64,000 nucleotides of DNA. It comes from Alectoria sarmentosa. Taxonomy: Eukaryota; Ascomycota; Lecanoromycetes; Lecanorales; Parmeliaceae. The notes beneath the pieces are model-generated. The model was given only the letters and a program-made list of their open reading frames with translations, did not search any database and was not told where the DNA came from. The translations under genes and the position numbers were made by a program. Positions 11,901 to 23,759 of this stretch are shown in pieces (the first letter of the stretch is position 1; every line of letters begins with the position of its first letter). The stretch is taken from the NCBI GenBank assembly GCA_009733775.1, contig WOGZ01000177.1:1-64000 (forward strand), given 5' to 3'.

Positions 11901-12615
11901 TGGTAAGCAACAGATAACTTCTTCTAAATGTATCCCTCAATCCATGCAGCAACATTGTTGTATGTTGGAATAGAGAGCAAAAGTCCCGACTTGTGAAGTT
12001 GGAACCATCCGGGTCCTGGCATTCCGGCGCTATTGAACGCTTATTGGTCGGGACAGTGTTGCGCTAGTCCGCTGTCACTCATATTGCCCTCACTCCACCC
12101 TACACACCCAACACAACATCGACAATAACATTCTCTTCAACTACCACCCTTTCCAATCTCTACCCAATACATCTTCATGTTATCTTGATTCATTCTCTTC
12201 TTCCGATAAGCACCTATACTTCATATCACATTCATTGAAAGCAAACCGCAAGCCGGCAGCTCTTCTGTTTACTCAGATCTCATTTTCACGCCGTTGCCCG
12301 ACAGCATTAACAAGAACAGCACAGCATTACACTCACTGTATGTTATTTCTGCATAGATATCGTTATTATCCAAGTCGCGTTTGATTTCAAGAAAATTCAA
12401 TGATGGTCGTTTGTTGTCCCTGATTGTTCCTTTTACACGCTCTTGCGGCACCGCAAAATTGTTTTGACGCGTGACTGATACCCACCAATAGTACCAATCC
12501 AATATCCATACCAAATCTCACAGTCGGTACTGCAGCCAATTAGGGTCTTTGACAGACTCTACGCCGCACCCTAGCCCAGTTTCATCACCCACATTACATC
12601 GACAATAAGCGAAGG
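8998..12615. other. 3.6-kb gene-free interval
   Basis: I find no gene that I can support on either strand. Many short open frames exist (for example 9989-10300 on minus and 11034-11413 on plus), but none has recognisable motifs or extends across plausible introns. Composition is ordinary, not AT-rich. There is one short imperfect duplication (10523-10589). The last ~500 bases, rich in pyrimidine runs, are the probable promoter and leader of the SUN-family gene that follows. Confidence 0.45.
10523..10589. repeat. 32-bp imperfect tandem duplication
   Basis: Copies at 10523-10554 and 10558-10589 (period 35) share TCTCTCTTC, TCAACAGC and ATAGCTCCTAGA. They differ only by three G/A substitutions. 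Confidence 0.7.
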
Positions 12616-14079
12616 ATGCGTTGTCGCGCTTTTTCCGATGTCGTTACTTTAACGCTAATAACGGCTGGAGCCATCACTGGAGCGTCGCCAAATCCAATTC
12701 ATAACCACCAGCGTCTTCATGCGAGGCGCGCTGCTGAAGTCTTCAAGACTGTGGATGTTCCAGGCCCCACTGTTGTTGCTTTCATCTTAAACGGCAAGAT
12801 CGTGAGCCAGGATGAAGTCTGCAAAGGTATCAATGATGGCTCCTTGCAGTGGGAAAATGACAACGAGGTCCACTCGGAGTGCATGTCATCCAGCACTGAA
12901 GCCATGGCGAAGCCAACAGCAATTACCACTGCCACAGAGGTCGCCCCACCTCCACCATCAGTAGCCGTCCAACATAAGCAGGATGTCAAGGCAATCCCCA
13001 CCCAATCCTCGCAAGCACCTGAACCTTCGACCGAGCCAGCCCCGAGTACAACTGCACAATACTCGACAACCACCTCTGTACAATCGACTTCAACCACCTC
13101 ATCTGATCCTGCACCAGTCATCACTTCCCGTGCTGCTGTACCGTCTGCGGCTGAATCTTCTTCTTCCCAGTCTAGCAACATATCTGAAGGTCAAGGTCTT
13201 GAGCTGGAATTTCCAGACGGCACAATCGACTGCGCCACTTTTCCCTCCGAGTACGGACCAATCGAGGTAGAGTGGGCTGATCTTGGTGGTTGGGCAGGCA
13301 TCCAGTACATCACAGTAGAGGGTGACTCCGTGACCAACATTGTCACTGCCGTTCCTGGAGGCAAGGGATGTATTCCAGGTGCTATGTGTTCGTACGCATG
13401 TCCCCCTGGGTACCAAAAGTCGCAGTGGCCTTCGACGCAAGGATCCACTGGCCAGTCCGTCGGAGGAATTCAATGCAATTCGGATGGCAAGCTTTCTTTG
13501 ACCAATCCCGGGCTATCAAGGGCTCTCTGCATAGAGGGAACTGGGGCTACTACTGTCCACAACAAACTCTCCAACAACGCCGCCATATGCCGCACTGATT
13601 ATCCCGGTTTGTCAATCGCATAGCCACTTTGCAGCAACTGTTGACTGACTGTTCCAGGAACTGAAAATGAAATCGTCCCATTGAATACCCAGCCTGAGAG
13701 CACCAGTCCTCTGACTTGCCCGGATGCCAAGAATTACTTTCAATGGGACGGACTGCCGACGAGTGCACAGTACTATATCAACAATCAAGGTATCGCCGTC
13801 GAGGATGCCTGCCATTGGGGTACCGACGGTTCCGATATGGGTAATTGGGCCCCTTCTTTCCTCGGCGTCGGTCAGGACGTGTATGGCAAGACTTGGCTTT
13901 CAATCTCGTCAACTGCACAGAATAATCCAAGTTCGTACTCACCCCTGAATTATACCGTCACAATTCAGGGCGACACCAGTGGCAACTGCCGAGTATCCGA
14001 TGGCAAGTACTGCTCTGGCGACAATTATGATGATTGCAACGATCAAGGTTGTACTGTCAGTACAACAATTTCTTCTTGA
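12616..14079 (+). CDS. SUN-family cell wall protein (Sim1/Uth1/Nca3/Sun4 type)
   Basis: Secreted wall or septum-remodelling protein of the fungal SUN family (PF03856); members act in cell separation and beta-glucan metabolism. Two exons, 12616-13606 and 13658-14079, with a 51-bp intron between, giving 470 aa. An N-terminal signal peptide is followed by a Ser/Thr/Pro-rich linker (roughly residues 90-190). The SUN domain fills the C-terminal half. Diagnostic features are GGWAGIQYI and the family Cys pattern in GKGCIPGAMCSYACPPGYQKSQWP (C-x5-C-x3-C then a distant C). YPG|TENEIVPLN is restored across the intron, then come DACHWGTDGSDMGNWAPS and a terminal Cys cluster. It is related to proteins annotated as beta-glucosidase, but I see no proof of catalysis. 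Which SUN paralogue it is cannot be told from sequence alone. Confidence 0.95.
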
Positions 14080-15018
14080 AGATCGTACCACGAACTTACT
14101 TCAACTTAGGTCGAGCTCATGAGCGGTCAGGGGATCTACATCTTGTCGGATTGAACTTCCTGGAGTCTGCATGCACTGTATGAGATACGAGCTTCACGAC
14201 TGCCGCGTGAAGACGCCCTGATGTACAAATTTTCGATATCCAAGACGCCCCATCGAGGGCGAAATGCTAGATTCTCTTGCAAGTATCTGGCCGGTCAGAT
14301 GCGATACACGTTCGTTCAAGTTCATACGGCCTCAGTCAATCGTTCAATCTCGTTTCCACCCCTGTGAATACAGCACGATTCGCTCCAGCTTCACCGAAAT
14401 CCAGACTTCGCCTTGGTTACTTCGCGATAAAGCGGATGGATGTGTCAACATGATACAAGCCCTCACATGCGGGCAGGTGGCTTCCAATGGGTATTCATTG
14501 CACTGATGGTTGTCCCGATGACCAAGCGATCTTGATTCTTACAGGTGCTGCTGGGCGGCTAGCATGATTTATGTATCTAGCCAACTGGTATGGTCATTGC
14601 TAAAGCTTCAAGTGTTCTTCTCTTCTTCGGTGAATGGAAATGACGTCGTCGTGTGCGCTTCGACGATGGCGTATGTGCTGGCTTGTCAAGATCAGCCGGC
14701 GCCTCTGCTCCTTGTTGCACATACGTTCTCTCAACCAGGAAATGCCCCTAAAATTCCAAATAGAGTGACAGATATCCCCTGAATCATGCTCCAATCTAAG
14801 CTGTAAACAATGATGATTTGGTCCATGTTCCTAATTTTGTCGATGAGATCCATGGGCAGGCTCAAGACCGAGTTTCATAGGGCTGAGGCTTTGCCTCGCC
14901 TGAGGAATAGCTGTCATCTTCAGGCACTCAACACCCCCCTGCAAAGTAATTTAATCACGAGTTGAACCCGGATACAATACCTCTTAGATTGATGGACCGA
15001 TGAACAAGATAGCTCCAC
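14080..15018. other. intergenic
   Basis: About 940 bp without a supported gene. Short frames at 14264-14506 and 14564-14782 carry no recognisable features. Contains the downstream flank of the SUN gene and the promoter of erv41. Confidence 0.45.
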
Positions 15019-16452
15019 ATGAACGGTTTCGCGGACCATGGTTTGGATGAGGGCGCTTTTGGGGAGAAGAAGGGCTTCTCTGATGGCCTAAGGACCTTCG
15101 ATGCCTTCCGTATGTCTTGTCCCAGCTGTGATTGTGTTTGCGATGCGCAGACAGCCCGGTCAATCTGTACTGTATACAGATGTCCAATTACATCAACGCC
15201 CGAACCATATCCTATGTGCAATCCTCCCTCAGTGCTCCCAGCTAACAAATCTTTCTCCCAGCCAAAACGAAACCCACCTACACCCGGCGCTCGTCCACTG
15301 GTGGCTACACGACTCTCCTCCTCATTCTAATCAGTATCATTCTATCCTTCACTGAGCTCCGCCGCTGGTACTCCGGCCACGAAACGCATCTCTTCAGCGT
15401 CGAGAAAGGCGTCTCCCACGAATTGCAAATAAACCTCGACATCGTAGTCCCGATGCTCTGTTCCGACCTGCACATCAACGTGCAAGACGCCTCTGGCGAT
15501 CGCATACTCGCTGGAGATATGCTGACTAAAGACGCTACGAACTGGAAACAGTGGGTAGAGCGGGTGAATACGCTGGAGCGACAGGGGAAGGACTTGGCGA
15601 AGGAGCAGGAGGAGGATACGCATGTGGGCCATGTGCTGGGTCATGGGAGGGAGAAGCGCCGGTTCAAAAAAACGCCAAAATTGGGGAGGGGCATGCCAGG
15701 GACAAGTTGTAGGGTTTATGGGAGTTTGGAGGGGAATAAGGTGCAGGGGGACTTTCATATCACCGCGAGGGGGCATGGGTATATGGAGTTGGGGCAGCAT
15801 TTGGATCATTCTGGTACGTCTTCTTCCGTCACGTCCTCTCTCTCAATCGTGTCTCCATTTCAAGCAGCCATCGCGACTGCCCTTATTTGAGGCCCTGCAT
15901 TTGGTTGCGATGCTGACGAAGAATGTAGCCTTCAACTTCTCCCATATAATCAACGAATTGTCCTTCGGCCCCCTCTACCCCTCCCTCCTCAACCCTCTGG
16001 ATAAGACTTACGCCACAACCAGCGCCAACTTCTTCAAATACCAATACTACCTCTCCGTCGTCCCTACGATCTACACCCGAACTCCATCTCCCAAAACCCC
16101 CTCCACCAGCTCCCCCTCGAACATGCTCTCCATATCCTCGGACACAATAATAACGAACCAATACGCCGTGACCTCTCAATCCCACGATGTCAACGAACGC
16201 TCCGTGCCGGGTATATTCTTCAAATTTGATATCGAGCCGATACTGTTGACCATCAGAGAAGAGAGGGGAGGGTTGCTGGCTTTGTGTGTGAGGGTTGTTA
16301 ATGTAGTGAGTGGGATTTTGGTGGGTGGAGGGTGGTGCTATCAATTGGCCGGGTGGGGAAGGGAGGTACTAGGGGGAAGGAAGAAGGGGGAGAAGAGTGG
16401 TATGGGTATGTTGCATGGCGGGAATGGTGCGATCGAGGAGGGGGAAGAGTGA
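15019..16452 (+). CDS. erv41: ER-Golgi COPII vesicle protein Erv41 (ERGIC2 homologue)
   Basis: Integral membrane protein that, with Erv46, forms a cargo receptor cycling between ER and Golgi; it retrieves or exports selected proteins. Three exons: 15019-15109, 15262-15813 and 15929-16452. Introns are 152 and 115 bp and the product is 388 aa. The N-terminus MNGFADHGLDEGAFGEKKG leads to GLRTFDAF, joined across intron 1 to PKTKPTYTRRSS. Transmembrane segment 1 (TTLLLILISIILSF) comes next, then the family block GVSHELQINLDIVVPMLCSD and NVQDASGDRI. GTSCRVYGSLEGNKVQGDFHI and HLDHS|AFNFSHIINELSFG (restored across intron 2) follow, and a second membrane segment lies near the C-terminus (VRVVNVVSGILVGGG). 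The lumenal domain lies between the two segments. Strong family match; Erv41 rather than Erv46 because the extended Cys motifs of Erv46 are absent. Confidence 0.93.
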
Positions 16453-17219
16453 GGGGGTGTGTATGTGCTAAATGTATTGAACAATGTATCAAAAGCTCCA
16501 TTTTATGGCTTACTGCTACGCAATACGTATATGAATCAAGCTACAATATAGATCAAGCGCAGACCTACTTTATACGCTTCATGTCTTCCATGTCATGGTC
16601 AAAAGATCCGATGCAACCTACCTTAGGGTATGTTGAAAGCGCCAAAATGACAGGAATCTGACCCGACATCGCCTCAGCCCGCCGGCTCGACCACCCTGCC
16701 GCACGCTTGGATGCCATCCTAATGGCCCGAATTTGATTTGAGCATATCTCATCAGCTAGTAGCTACTACGTAGCTCTGCTCTTCCCACTGTATTGGTTGG
16801 TCATAGCCCGACTCGCTTGATTTGCGTTGTCGTACGGTGGTCGGCCCCAAAAATTTATGGACGTTAAGATGGAGGAGCATTGGCTACCAAGTACTCCTGT
16901 CGTTCGATATAAATCGTCACACTGCCATGCTACTTCGTCATGATCATGAATCAATGTACCGAGATCGACTTTGCCAGCAAACACAACATGTGGACTTGGA
17001 GAAGCCAGAGATGCCTTGATTGGACGCTGGCTCTCTGCATGTATGCCATTGCGCCGCTGAATTTGGTCTAGATTTACAGGCCTTCTTCCTCAACCCCCTC
17101 ACCACCCAGCCTTGGTCACGTGGGACAACACCATGTCCTCAGCCTCGTGCCTTTCCTTCCATGACCATCTACGAATTTCTATTTGCGGTGCTTCCTGAGT
17201 CAGGTTTATTTCCCTTTGA
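16453..17219. other. intergenic
   Basis: No gene supported. Contains the downstream flank of erv41 and the promoter of the next gene. Confidence 0.45.
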
Positions 17220-18276
17220 ATGATAAGAATGGTGTCGGTTCTGTTTGGCATCCTATTGCCGTGGGACCCCAGCGTCCTTGCACAGACTACGGCTTTCAGT
17301 GGGGGCCTTCCACTTCGCCTCCCAGAATCTTGTCCATCTGATTTAGTATCTGGGCAAGTCACATTCGAACAAAATTGTTGCGCTGCCAATCAGACTTTTG
17401 TAAAAGAAGAAGCTCCTGTGTGTTGTCCTGATGGTCAGCCTAACGTCCCAAAAATCCGTTACTCGCAGAGCTAACACACCAGTAGATGATGACTGCTACA
17501 GTGAAGTCGAGAAGGCAGCGCGAGTAAATGAATACAGCCAGTCTGCTTGAGCTAGCTCCTGATGTTCTTGAAACAGTGTGCCGACACCTCTTGGCAGCTA
17601 TGTGATTCAGGGAGAGGCTTCTGCTACTTGCAAGGCTGGACATGCTACACTCAAATCGCGGTCAGCGGCAATGGTGGCGGGGTCGGTTGCTTAACTCCTG
17701 GCGCGACACTCCATTCAATCCAGACAGAGGTTCCCACAGTCGCTGGGGAAGCCACAGTTGCGGTTTCAGTCACGTTTTCGTCATCTGAATCTGGATCCAA
17801 GATTTCCTCGACGACAGGTCTATCGTCAGCCTTCGTGTCGCCAACAGCTGTACCTTCAAGAGCATCCTCGACCGCACAAACTGAGACTTCCTCTCTGTCG
17901 TCACCTTCGACAGCTCAAAATACATCTTTGTCAGGGCTTAAAAACGCAGAGAGACTTGGCATTGGAATTGGGGTGTCTTTTGGGGGTTCTATTTCTCGCC
18001 ATCATTGCATTCCTTGCATTTATGCTACGTCGCCGCACCAGATCATCACAGACGCGCGAGAAGGGTAATCATCAAGTGCCGGCAGGCTTGAATAGAATGG
18101 GAGGCATCCCTGCTCAAGGGCCTGACATTGGCAATACTGGGGTAAATGAGAAGAAAAGTCATGTGCCGGAGCAAGATCGCTTCTTACAAGGGATACATGA
18201 GTTGCATGGTGTGACTCAAAGCTCATATAGGGAGCTACAGGGAAGCCCAGCCCCGTACAGGAGGGAGCTACCTTGA
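17220..18276 (+). CDS. Cys-rich, mucin-like single-pass surface protein, frameshifted at the membrane segment
   Basis: Exons 17220-17433, 17483-17523 and 17577-18276 (introns 49 and 53 bp, branch-like GCTAAC before the first acceptor). A signal peptide (MVSVLFGILLPWDPSVLAQ) precedes a Cys-rich ectodomain with QNCCAANQT, APVCCPD, DDDCY, RCADTSWQLC and GFCYLQGWTCY. A Ser/Thr-rich stalk follows (about 90 residues). The frame then shifts inside a run of five G (17982-17986). Up to there the frame reads LGIGIGVSFG. After it the good frame is the other one: LFLAIIAFLAFMLRRRTRS, a transmembrane helix with a positive inner flank, and a ~75-residue cytoplasmic tail ending at 18276. Without the shift, translation stops at 18068 and the anchor is lost. 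This may be a one-base sequencing error or a true mutation. The architecture is that of fungal wall-stress or adhesion-type membrane proteins; the ligand and function are unknown. The short exon 2 is the least certain part. Confidence 0.75.
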
Positions 18277-21200
18277 TCGTGTACGGATCTTCTCCTTCCT
18301 TTCTGTATGCCACCCGCGAGACACCGCTGGCATCGTGTCTGTTATATTTATGAAGAAATCGCAAAGATCCTGTCTAATGATGCCATGTTCAACATCATCG
18401 TTGCTTCCCATGTTTCTGGCAGAGTCACCAATGCCTTGAATCCTATTATGAAGTCATGGGACGCTTACTTTCTATTCAAAAAACGGAGTGCGGTTCCATT
18501 CATTAGCTGAGAAACCTGACACGTTTAACCTGCGCGCCGACAGAAAACTTCGCGCAGACGTCGAGCGTATCTGCAATTCATGCACCGAATTCGCCATCGC
18601 AAACGAAACTGATCCGAATATCTTTCCTGTCGTCGGCAGTATCCCGAACAGCGGTGAAAGTGAGGAACACTCGGAGCATATTGGTCACAGAAGCAACTCT
18701 ATCGTGGCCATTGGTTCATTACCAATGACGCCTTCGCAGAGCGTACATTTGATATCGCAGCTGCCGAAAGTTATGCCGCCTTGAATGCTACCCAGCGCCA
18801 GCGTCAGTTTCACCCCTCAAATCTTCAATGTCTCTTTCAGTCTTTCAGATCATTCCACCAATGCCACTGAGTTTTCCAATGGGGGTCGACTTCGCTTCAA
18901 GCACAACCCTTACTCGCACACTGATTCGGTGATTTGAGCTCATTACCAATGACCAGACGGGCCTGTACGTCTCCGTAATAGGCGACTCGTTCAACTCGAG
19001 CGTTCGCAGCTACAATACCTCCCAGGGCAACCAAGATGACGAAGAGTACACGAGGCGCATTTGAATGTGATGGAGGTACGACCTCTGTCATTCTATCGCG
19101 CCAGTGTGCTATTTGTGTGCAATTGGATCACTGGCAAAGCCCGTTCGACCAATTTCAATAGAAATTCCGTCAATCCTAAACAACTGGAATTAGCCAATGC
19201 TTTTTTTTCTGGCACTTCATCTCCAGAATCGATTCACGGTCGACAAATCCAGAGGTGCCATTTGATGCCGCAACCTAGCCCCGGAGCGCTGCTTGAACGA
19301 CGCAATCACATGCTCGAAGGTACTTATTGAGGCTTGAAGGGCTGCATGAGCCAGCTGGGAACGATTGTTCTAGTCGAGGGGACAAGGACTCCCGTGCTAG
19401 AACTCGAGCCGAGTCATTCTTGTTCCTCAGGAGACGGTGTCTTGTAGCTGTCCGCCATGTGCATCTGGACCTCGAGGTTGGAGGGCGATGTATTACGTTC
19501 CTGAAAAACTGAAATACAAATGAGCGTGTCCATAGACAAAGGGATCTGTGTCTCCGGCTCGCCACCTCTTCGGGCTCCTAGCCGAACGACTTGTCCCGGA
19601 TTGACCGCGCGTCAAAGCTTGACGGCTGAGGGATAATTGTCGTGAGTATTCTTGAGTCATCGAGTGTCGCAGTATCCGCTGCGTGGCCTGATTCCGCCAC
19701 TCGTAGATGCGAAGAATCGTCTCGGAAGGGACGCGTAGGAGCTCCGTGGTGAGGAGAAGGAACATTCCGAGGAGGAAACCGAGCCTGCAAAGATCGGAAT
19801 AGCGGCTTCGATGGGGCGGAAGGGAAAGGAGGAAGCATGTGTTGACTCTGGCTCGGGAAATGACGCTTTGTGGCTGGATGGCCTATAAGCAATGGTTGTT
19901 GGGATATATGAAGCCCTATGATGTGTACTTCGAGAAAGCTGTTTGGTTGTATCTATCCCACCACGCTCTAGAAGATCTTTGACTTCTGGATAATCTTTCG
20001 CCGAAATAGAGACGTTTTGAGAGCTCTTGAAGAACAAAATTCGCTTTTAGCTACACGATCACTGACGAGAAGACAACATGTTTCGTGGGAATAAAACAAC
20101 CCCCTGATTAAGTTGAGTGTTCTTCATATGGATGCCATTGTCTGCTTTGATATTTCCCGCCGGGCAAAGTTCCCAACAGATACCCCCAAGTAGAAACCAC
20201 AAAAAAATCCGACCTCCTCCTAGGAAGCATACACGCAGCAGTCTTCTCACAGCGAACACCTAAATCATTCGGCCCACAACAACGCCAATGAGACTCTTAT
20301 CCTACTACTCTACACTATATCATTGCATAATCACGTAAGCAAACCCAGCCTTCTTTCCTACATATGTCGTCGCGATCAACCCAACGTCACAAACAACCAC
20401 GACTCGACCGCCTCGAGGCATCATCATACGACTCCAGCGAACAACAACAACAACACATAAATCTCGCCCATGCACACATGAACAGTAAAGCTGAAAAGCG
20501 TTGAATACCAGAGCCTTGAATATAGATATCCCCTTGCAGCCACCACGACGTTGCAATCTTGCTTGACTCAAATCAAATCAAATCAAATCAAATCAAATCA
20601 GAAGCGCACAATGGTCGTCGGGCGCAAGGGGTTCATCCCAACAAATCCGCATGGATACCGTGTGGCTGTTCTTTGTCTGCAGACCAAGAATTGAAAAAAA
20701 GAAAAAAGAAAAAAAAAGGACCAAATGGAGGGTTAGCCCGGAAAGGGATGTTTGTTTGCTACTACCATAGATGATCAATGGAAACTTCTACTCCGTCATA
20801 TCAAGAGATAAAAACGTGGCAGTGGCGAAGACGGTTCATACATATGAGCGAAGAGGAACTCGAGGACAGTCCTGTAGTCAGACGGTTCAAATCAGAAGAT
20901 CTTTCCAATAGCTGGCGTTGAGATAGCCAGCAGGATTGACCCTTTTTTCCCTTCATTGATGGGCACCAGTCTATCCATCTTATACGTGACAGGCTTTGGC
21001 TATGTATATTTTACAAGATCATGATCCCCCCGTCTTGACCAGTAAGCCGAGTCAGCAGAAGCGCTCCTCGAACACGCCGCTCTGTATGTGTGTGTCTACG
21101 CCTCTCGTGCACAGGTCCTTCCCGTCCGCTACCTTTACTATCTACTTAACTTTGTGATAGATCGCCCAAGGCACCAGTTGTAAGGACTGATGCTCTCTTT

Positions 21201-21596
21201 CTGCGAGAAGGTATTTTGAGTACTGTTGTTGGATCGAAAAGAGAGAGAGAGAGGCTGTTCATTCGAAACATAATGGACTGGACACCATCTTGATCACTGA
21301 TGGGGTTCCTTGCCAACAGAACCGAGAGTTGGGGACAGCACGCATGTTGGCATCAATCCAGGTCCGCGAAGCCATTGTCGAGGCTGCTGAGAGAGCCAAA
21401 CTCGTTGACGAGAAGTATGCACGTGGCCAGAAGGAAGATGATTGCCAATACAAAAATGCAACGAAAATGTTACCATGCCCACCGCAAGCGAAGGATTTAG
21501 AACTGTACTAATTTTTGTATTGATCCTATATAGATTGTATGCAAGTTCATTATTTCGTCGTTGTTAGTCACAATCCATTATACTGCGTCGAAAGGT
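18277..21596. other. 3.3-kb interval with coding-like fragments but no firm gene
   Basis: 18488-18784 (+) is an open 98-codon frame with coding-like composition, continued in a second plus frame to ~18830 (GHWFITNDAFAERTFDIAAA). A minus frame at 18897-19091 begins with a hydrophobic, signal-like segment (VLFVILVALGGIVAANA). A minus frame at 19657-20037 is open for 126 codons, with overlapping open frames in both other phases. None could be joined into a gene, so I list no CDS. They may be decayed genes. From ~20400 to 21300 there are short simple repeats. 21500-21596 is the 3' flank of the acid phosphatase gene. Confidence 0.4.
20568..20600. repeat. (TCAAA)n microsatellite
   Basis: About six and a half perfect copies of a 5-bp unit (TCAAA). 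A short CAA repeat lies ~120 bp upstream. Confidence 0.9.
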
Positions 21597-23759
21597 TTAG
21601 GTGGCAGTAGCCTGGGGCACCCCGTTCGTGATCGAGCCATATGGCACTGCAGGATAAACTCCGTTGCAAGCATAGTTGTACTCTGCCGCGGCCAAAGATC
21701 CGGCCTGGATATTCAAAAAGGTTGACAGTTCACACCATCCATCAGTCCTGCTCCCACACGACGGGAAGCTTGGACCGAGAGGGAGCGTCCTCTGGTTGAC
21801 GAGGAAATGGACATATTCGGTAGGTGGACCCGAAGTATAGGCATTCACTGCCGTAGTACGGTTAGCGGCCACGGGTTGTGGGGCCTTGATTATCTCAATG
21901 TCGATGCGCGCACCGAAGGGTTGAAGATGTGACACGATGAGTTGCTGATTCGCTGGCGGTCCGGTTGTTGGTAAGAATTGTGCGAACTGGGTGAAGCCGA
22001 AAGCGGTCAGCACAGCCGCGAGGTTGGTGTCATGGGAGAAATCGAAGTAGAGGGTCTGGTTTAGCGGGAATGTGGTAGTACTGCTGTCGAGAGTGATGTT
22101 GGCTTGAGCAGTGGCTGTATTCAAGGTGTGGTTGTTTAGTCTCGCAAGGAACTCTTCGACATATCCTATGCCAACTGCGCGGCCGGTTGGCGATTGGAAG
22201 TAGTTTCCTCCACCAAAGGATAGATCAATCGAATATTCAAAGTCGAGCCATTCCTGGTACGTAAACAAGTCGCAGAACGAAGAGTAGCCGAAAGCTACGG
22301 TCTCGTAGGGGCAGAGGGTTTGCGCTCTGTGTGCAAAGTCAGTGCTGTCATCAAGGAGCGGTTCCTACGACCCACTCATAAGCATCGGCTGTGGTCCAAT
22401 TGAATTTGCCAGAGAGAGCATTGAATCGTGCCGTGGCGTTTTTAAGATATGTCGCTTCCCAGATCGCACTGGCATTAGCCCCTCCTTCATTGACAGCAGT
22501 GTTGCTGTTGTTACAATTGTCATAGCCCGCAAGGGTGACATTGTCAGGATTGATGTAATTCCCTTCAATTATAACCTCTAGAGTGGCATTGTTCGTCCAG
22601 CCTGCAGGAGTCAGCATTGCCTGACCAAGTTTTGCGCTCCCGCAATTCAAATAGACATACTGAGGCCGAAGAAGCCCGCCATGAAGTACTCTGCGCTCTT
22701 CAATATACTATAATGGCGTTAGCATCCCTTCGCAACACAAAAACGAGCAATGAGAAAATTCGCAGAGGTATAGAGAGCTTCTCGCTTCCAATACATAACA
22801 TGCGACTCGCAAAGAAGTGAAGAATAAGAAGCATTTGCTCTGTAAATGTACACACCGATCTTGGGTGGTGGTGCGCGCGATAATTTTAGTCGAAGTATTA
22901 TAGAGATGCCCATAATCGTAGTAGTGGAGCACGCCAGAGTCGAAGAGTTCTTGCTGTCCAATGGGGACTAGGATCTCCTCTCCGAGGCCGTAGCTGAAAG
23001 AGTTCAAGAAAGCAAGCTGTCCAGTGAAGTTTGCAGTTTTATTCGTGGCCTAAGGAAGTTTGGATTCAGCGATGCTTCTTGAATGCGATAGTCTGAGTAG
23101 TGAGAAATGATTGGGTAATCAAGAGACTCGGTTCATTGTGAGATGCCGGGCAACCCATACATTGGTGTGAAAGAGGAAGAGATGATGGGCGGAAAGTACG
23201 TACCAAAGCGGTCAGTGTTGCCCCAAATTTCTGAACGCCGCTGTCTGATGTCGGGTAGCGACTCCCATGGCGGTGCAGCGTGTGAAGCTGGGTGATATTG
23301 GCTCCAGCAGGAAGAGGATATTCGTTGACACCAAAGCCACTGCTGCGGTGAGCGGGCTTCTGCCATAAAAACACTCGCGACGAACCTGGGGTTTGGGAAA
23401 TATGGGCTCAGGTTGCCCATTTGCTGGAAGATACTCGCATTCTGAGTGTTGCCAACAATGGGTATGGCGGTCTCAAGAGGATGGTTTGCAACGAACGAGG
23501 CTACTCCGAAGGGAGCGGGGTTGATCTGGGCCAAGAATGGCGCGCGCCCTGTTGCCGTTGGGCCTTTTTGCCGGTCAATGGGTATTCGTTTTAGTTTGTG
23601 CCATGTCAACGTACCAGTGAATAGTTCCGGGGTAGTTTGAAAGTATTGGGGCACCGTGGTGGTGCTAGAGCTAGCAGTGGACGCAGCTTGCTTCTTCTCC
23701 AGCACAGCTGCACGCGTCAAACTGAGCGCTGACAGCACGACAAGGGCTGCGATAAACAT
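21597..23759 (-). CDS. secreted histidine acid phosphatase (phytase type)
   Basis: Extracellular phosphomonoesterase of the histidine acid phosphatase clade that includes fungal 3-phytases; it releases phosphate through a phosphohistidine intermediate. Seven exons: 23615-23759, 23386-23563, 23204-23342, 22856-23049, 22661-22707, 22376-22601 and 21597-22326. All phases agree and the product is 552 aa. The start is placed at 23759 because MFIAALVVLSALSLTRA is a good signal peptide; the frame stays open upstream. Catalytic motifs: RHGSRYPTSDS near residue 132 (nucleophile His) and FDFSHDTNLAAVL in the last exon (the HD proton donor pair). Other family blocks: GFGVNEYPLP, TTTQDR joined to ILKSAEYFMAGFFGL, LAGYDNC, and YEAQTLCPYETVAFGYSSFCDL restored across the last intron. 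Many N-glycosylation sequons. Exon 5 is only 47 nt. Exon 3 starts at a CAGCAG tandem acceptor, so a one-residue shorter form (551 aa) is equally possible. Confidence 0.94.

Noticed and set aside
14808..14890. Possible C/D-box snoRNA (ATGATGA ... CTGA)
   Set aside because: No terminal stem next to the boxes; such short motifs are expected by chance.
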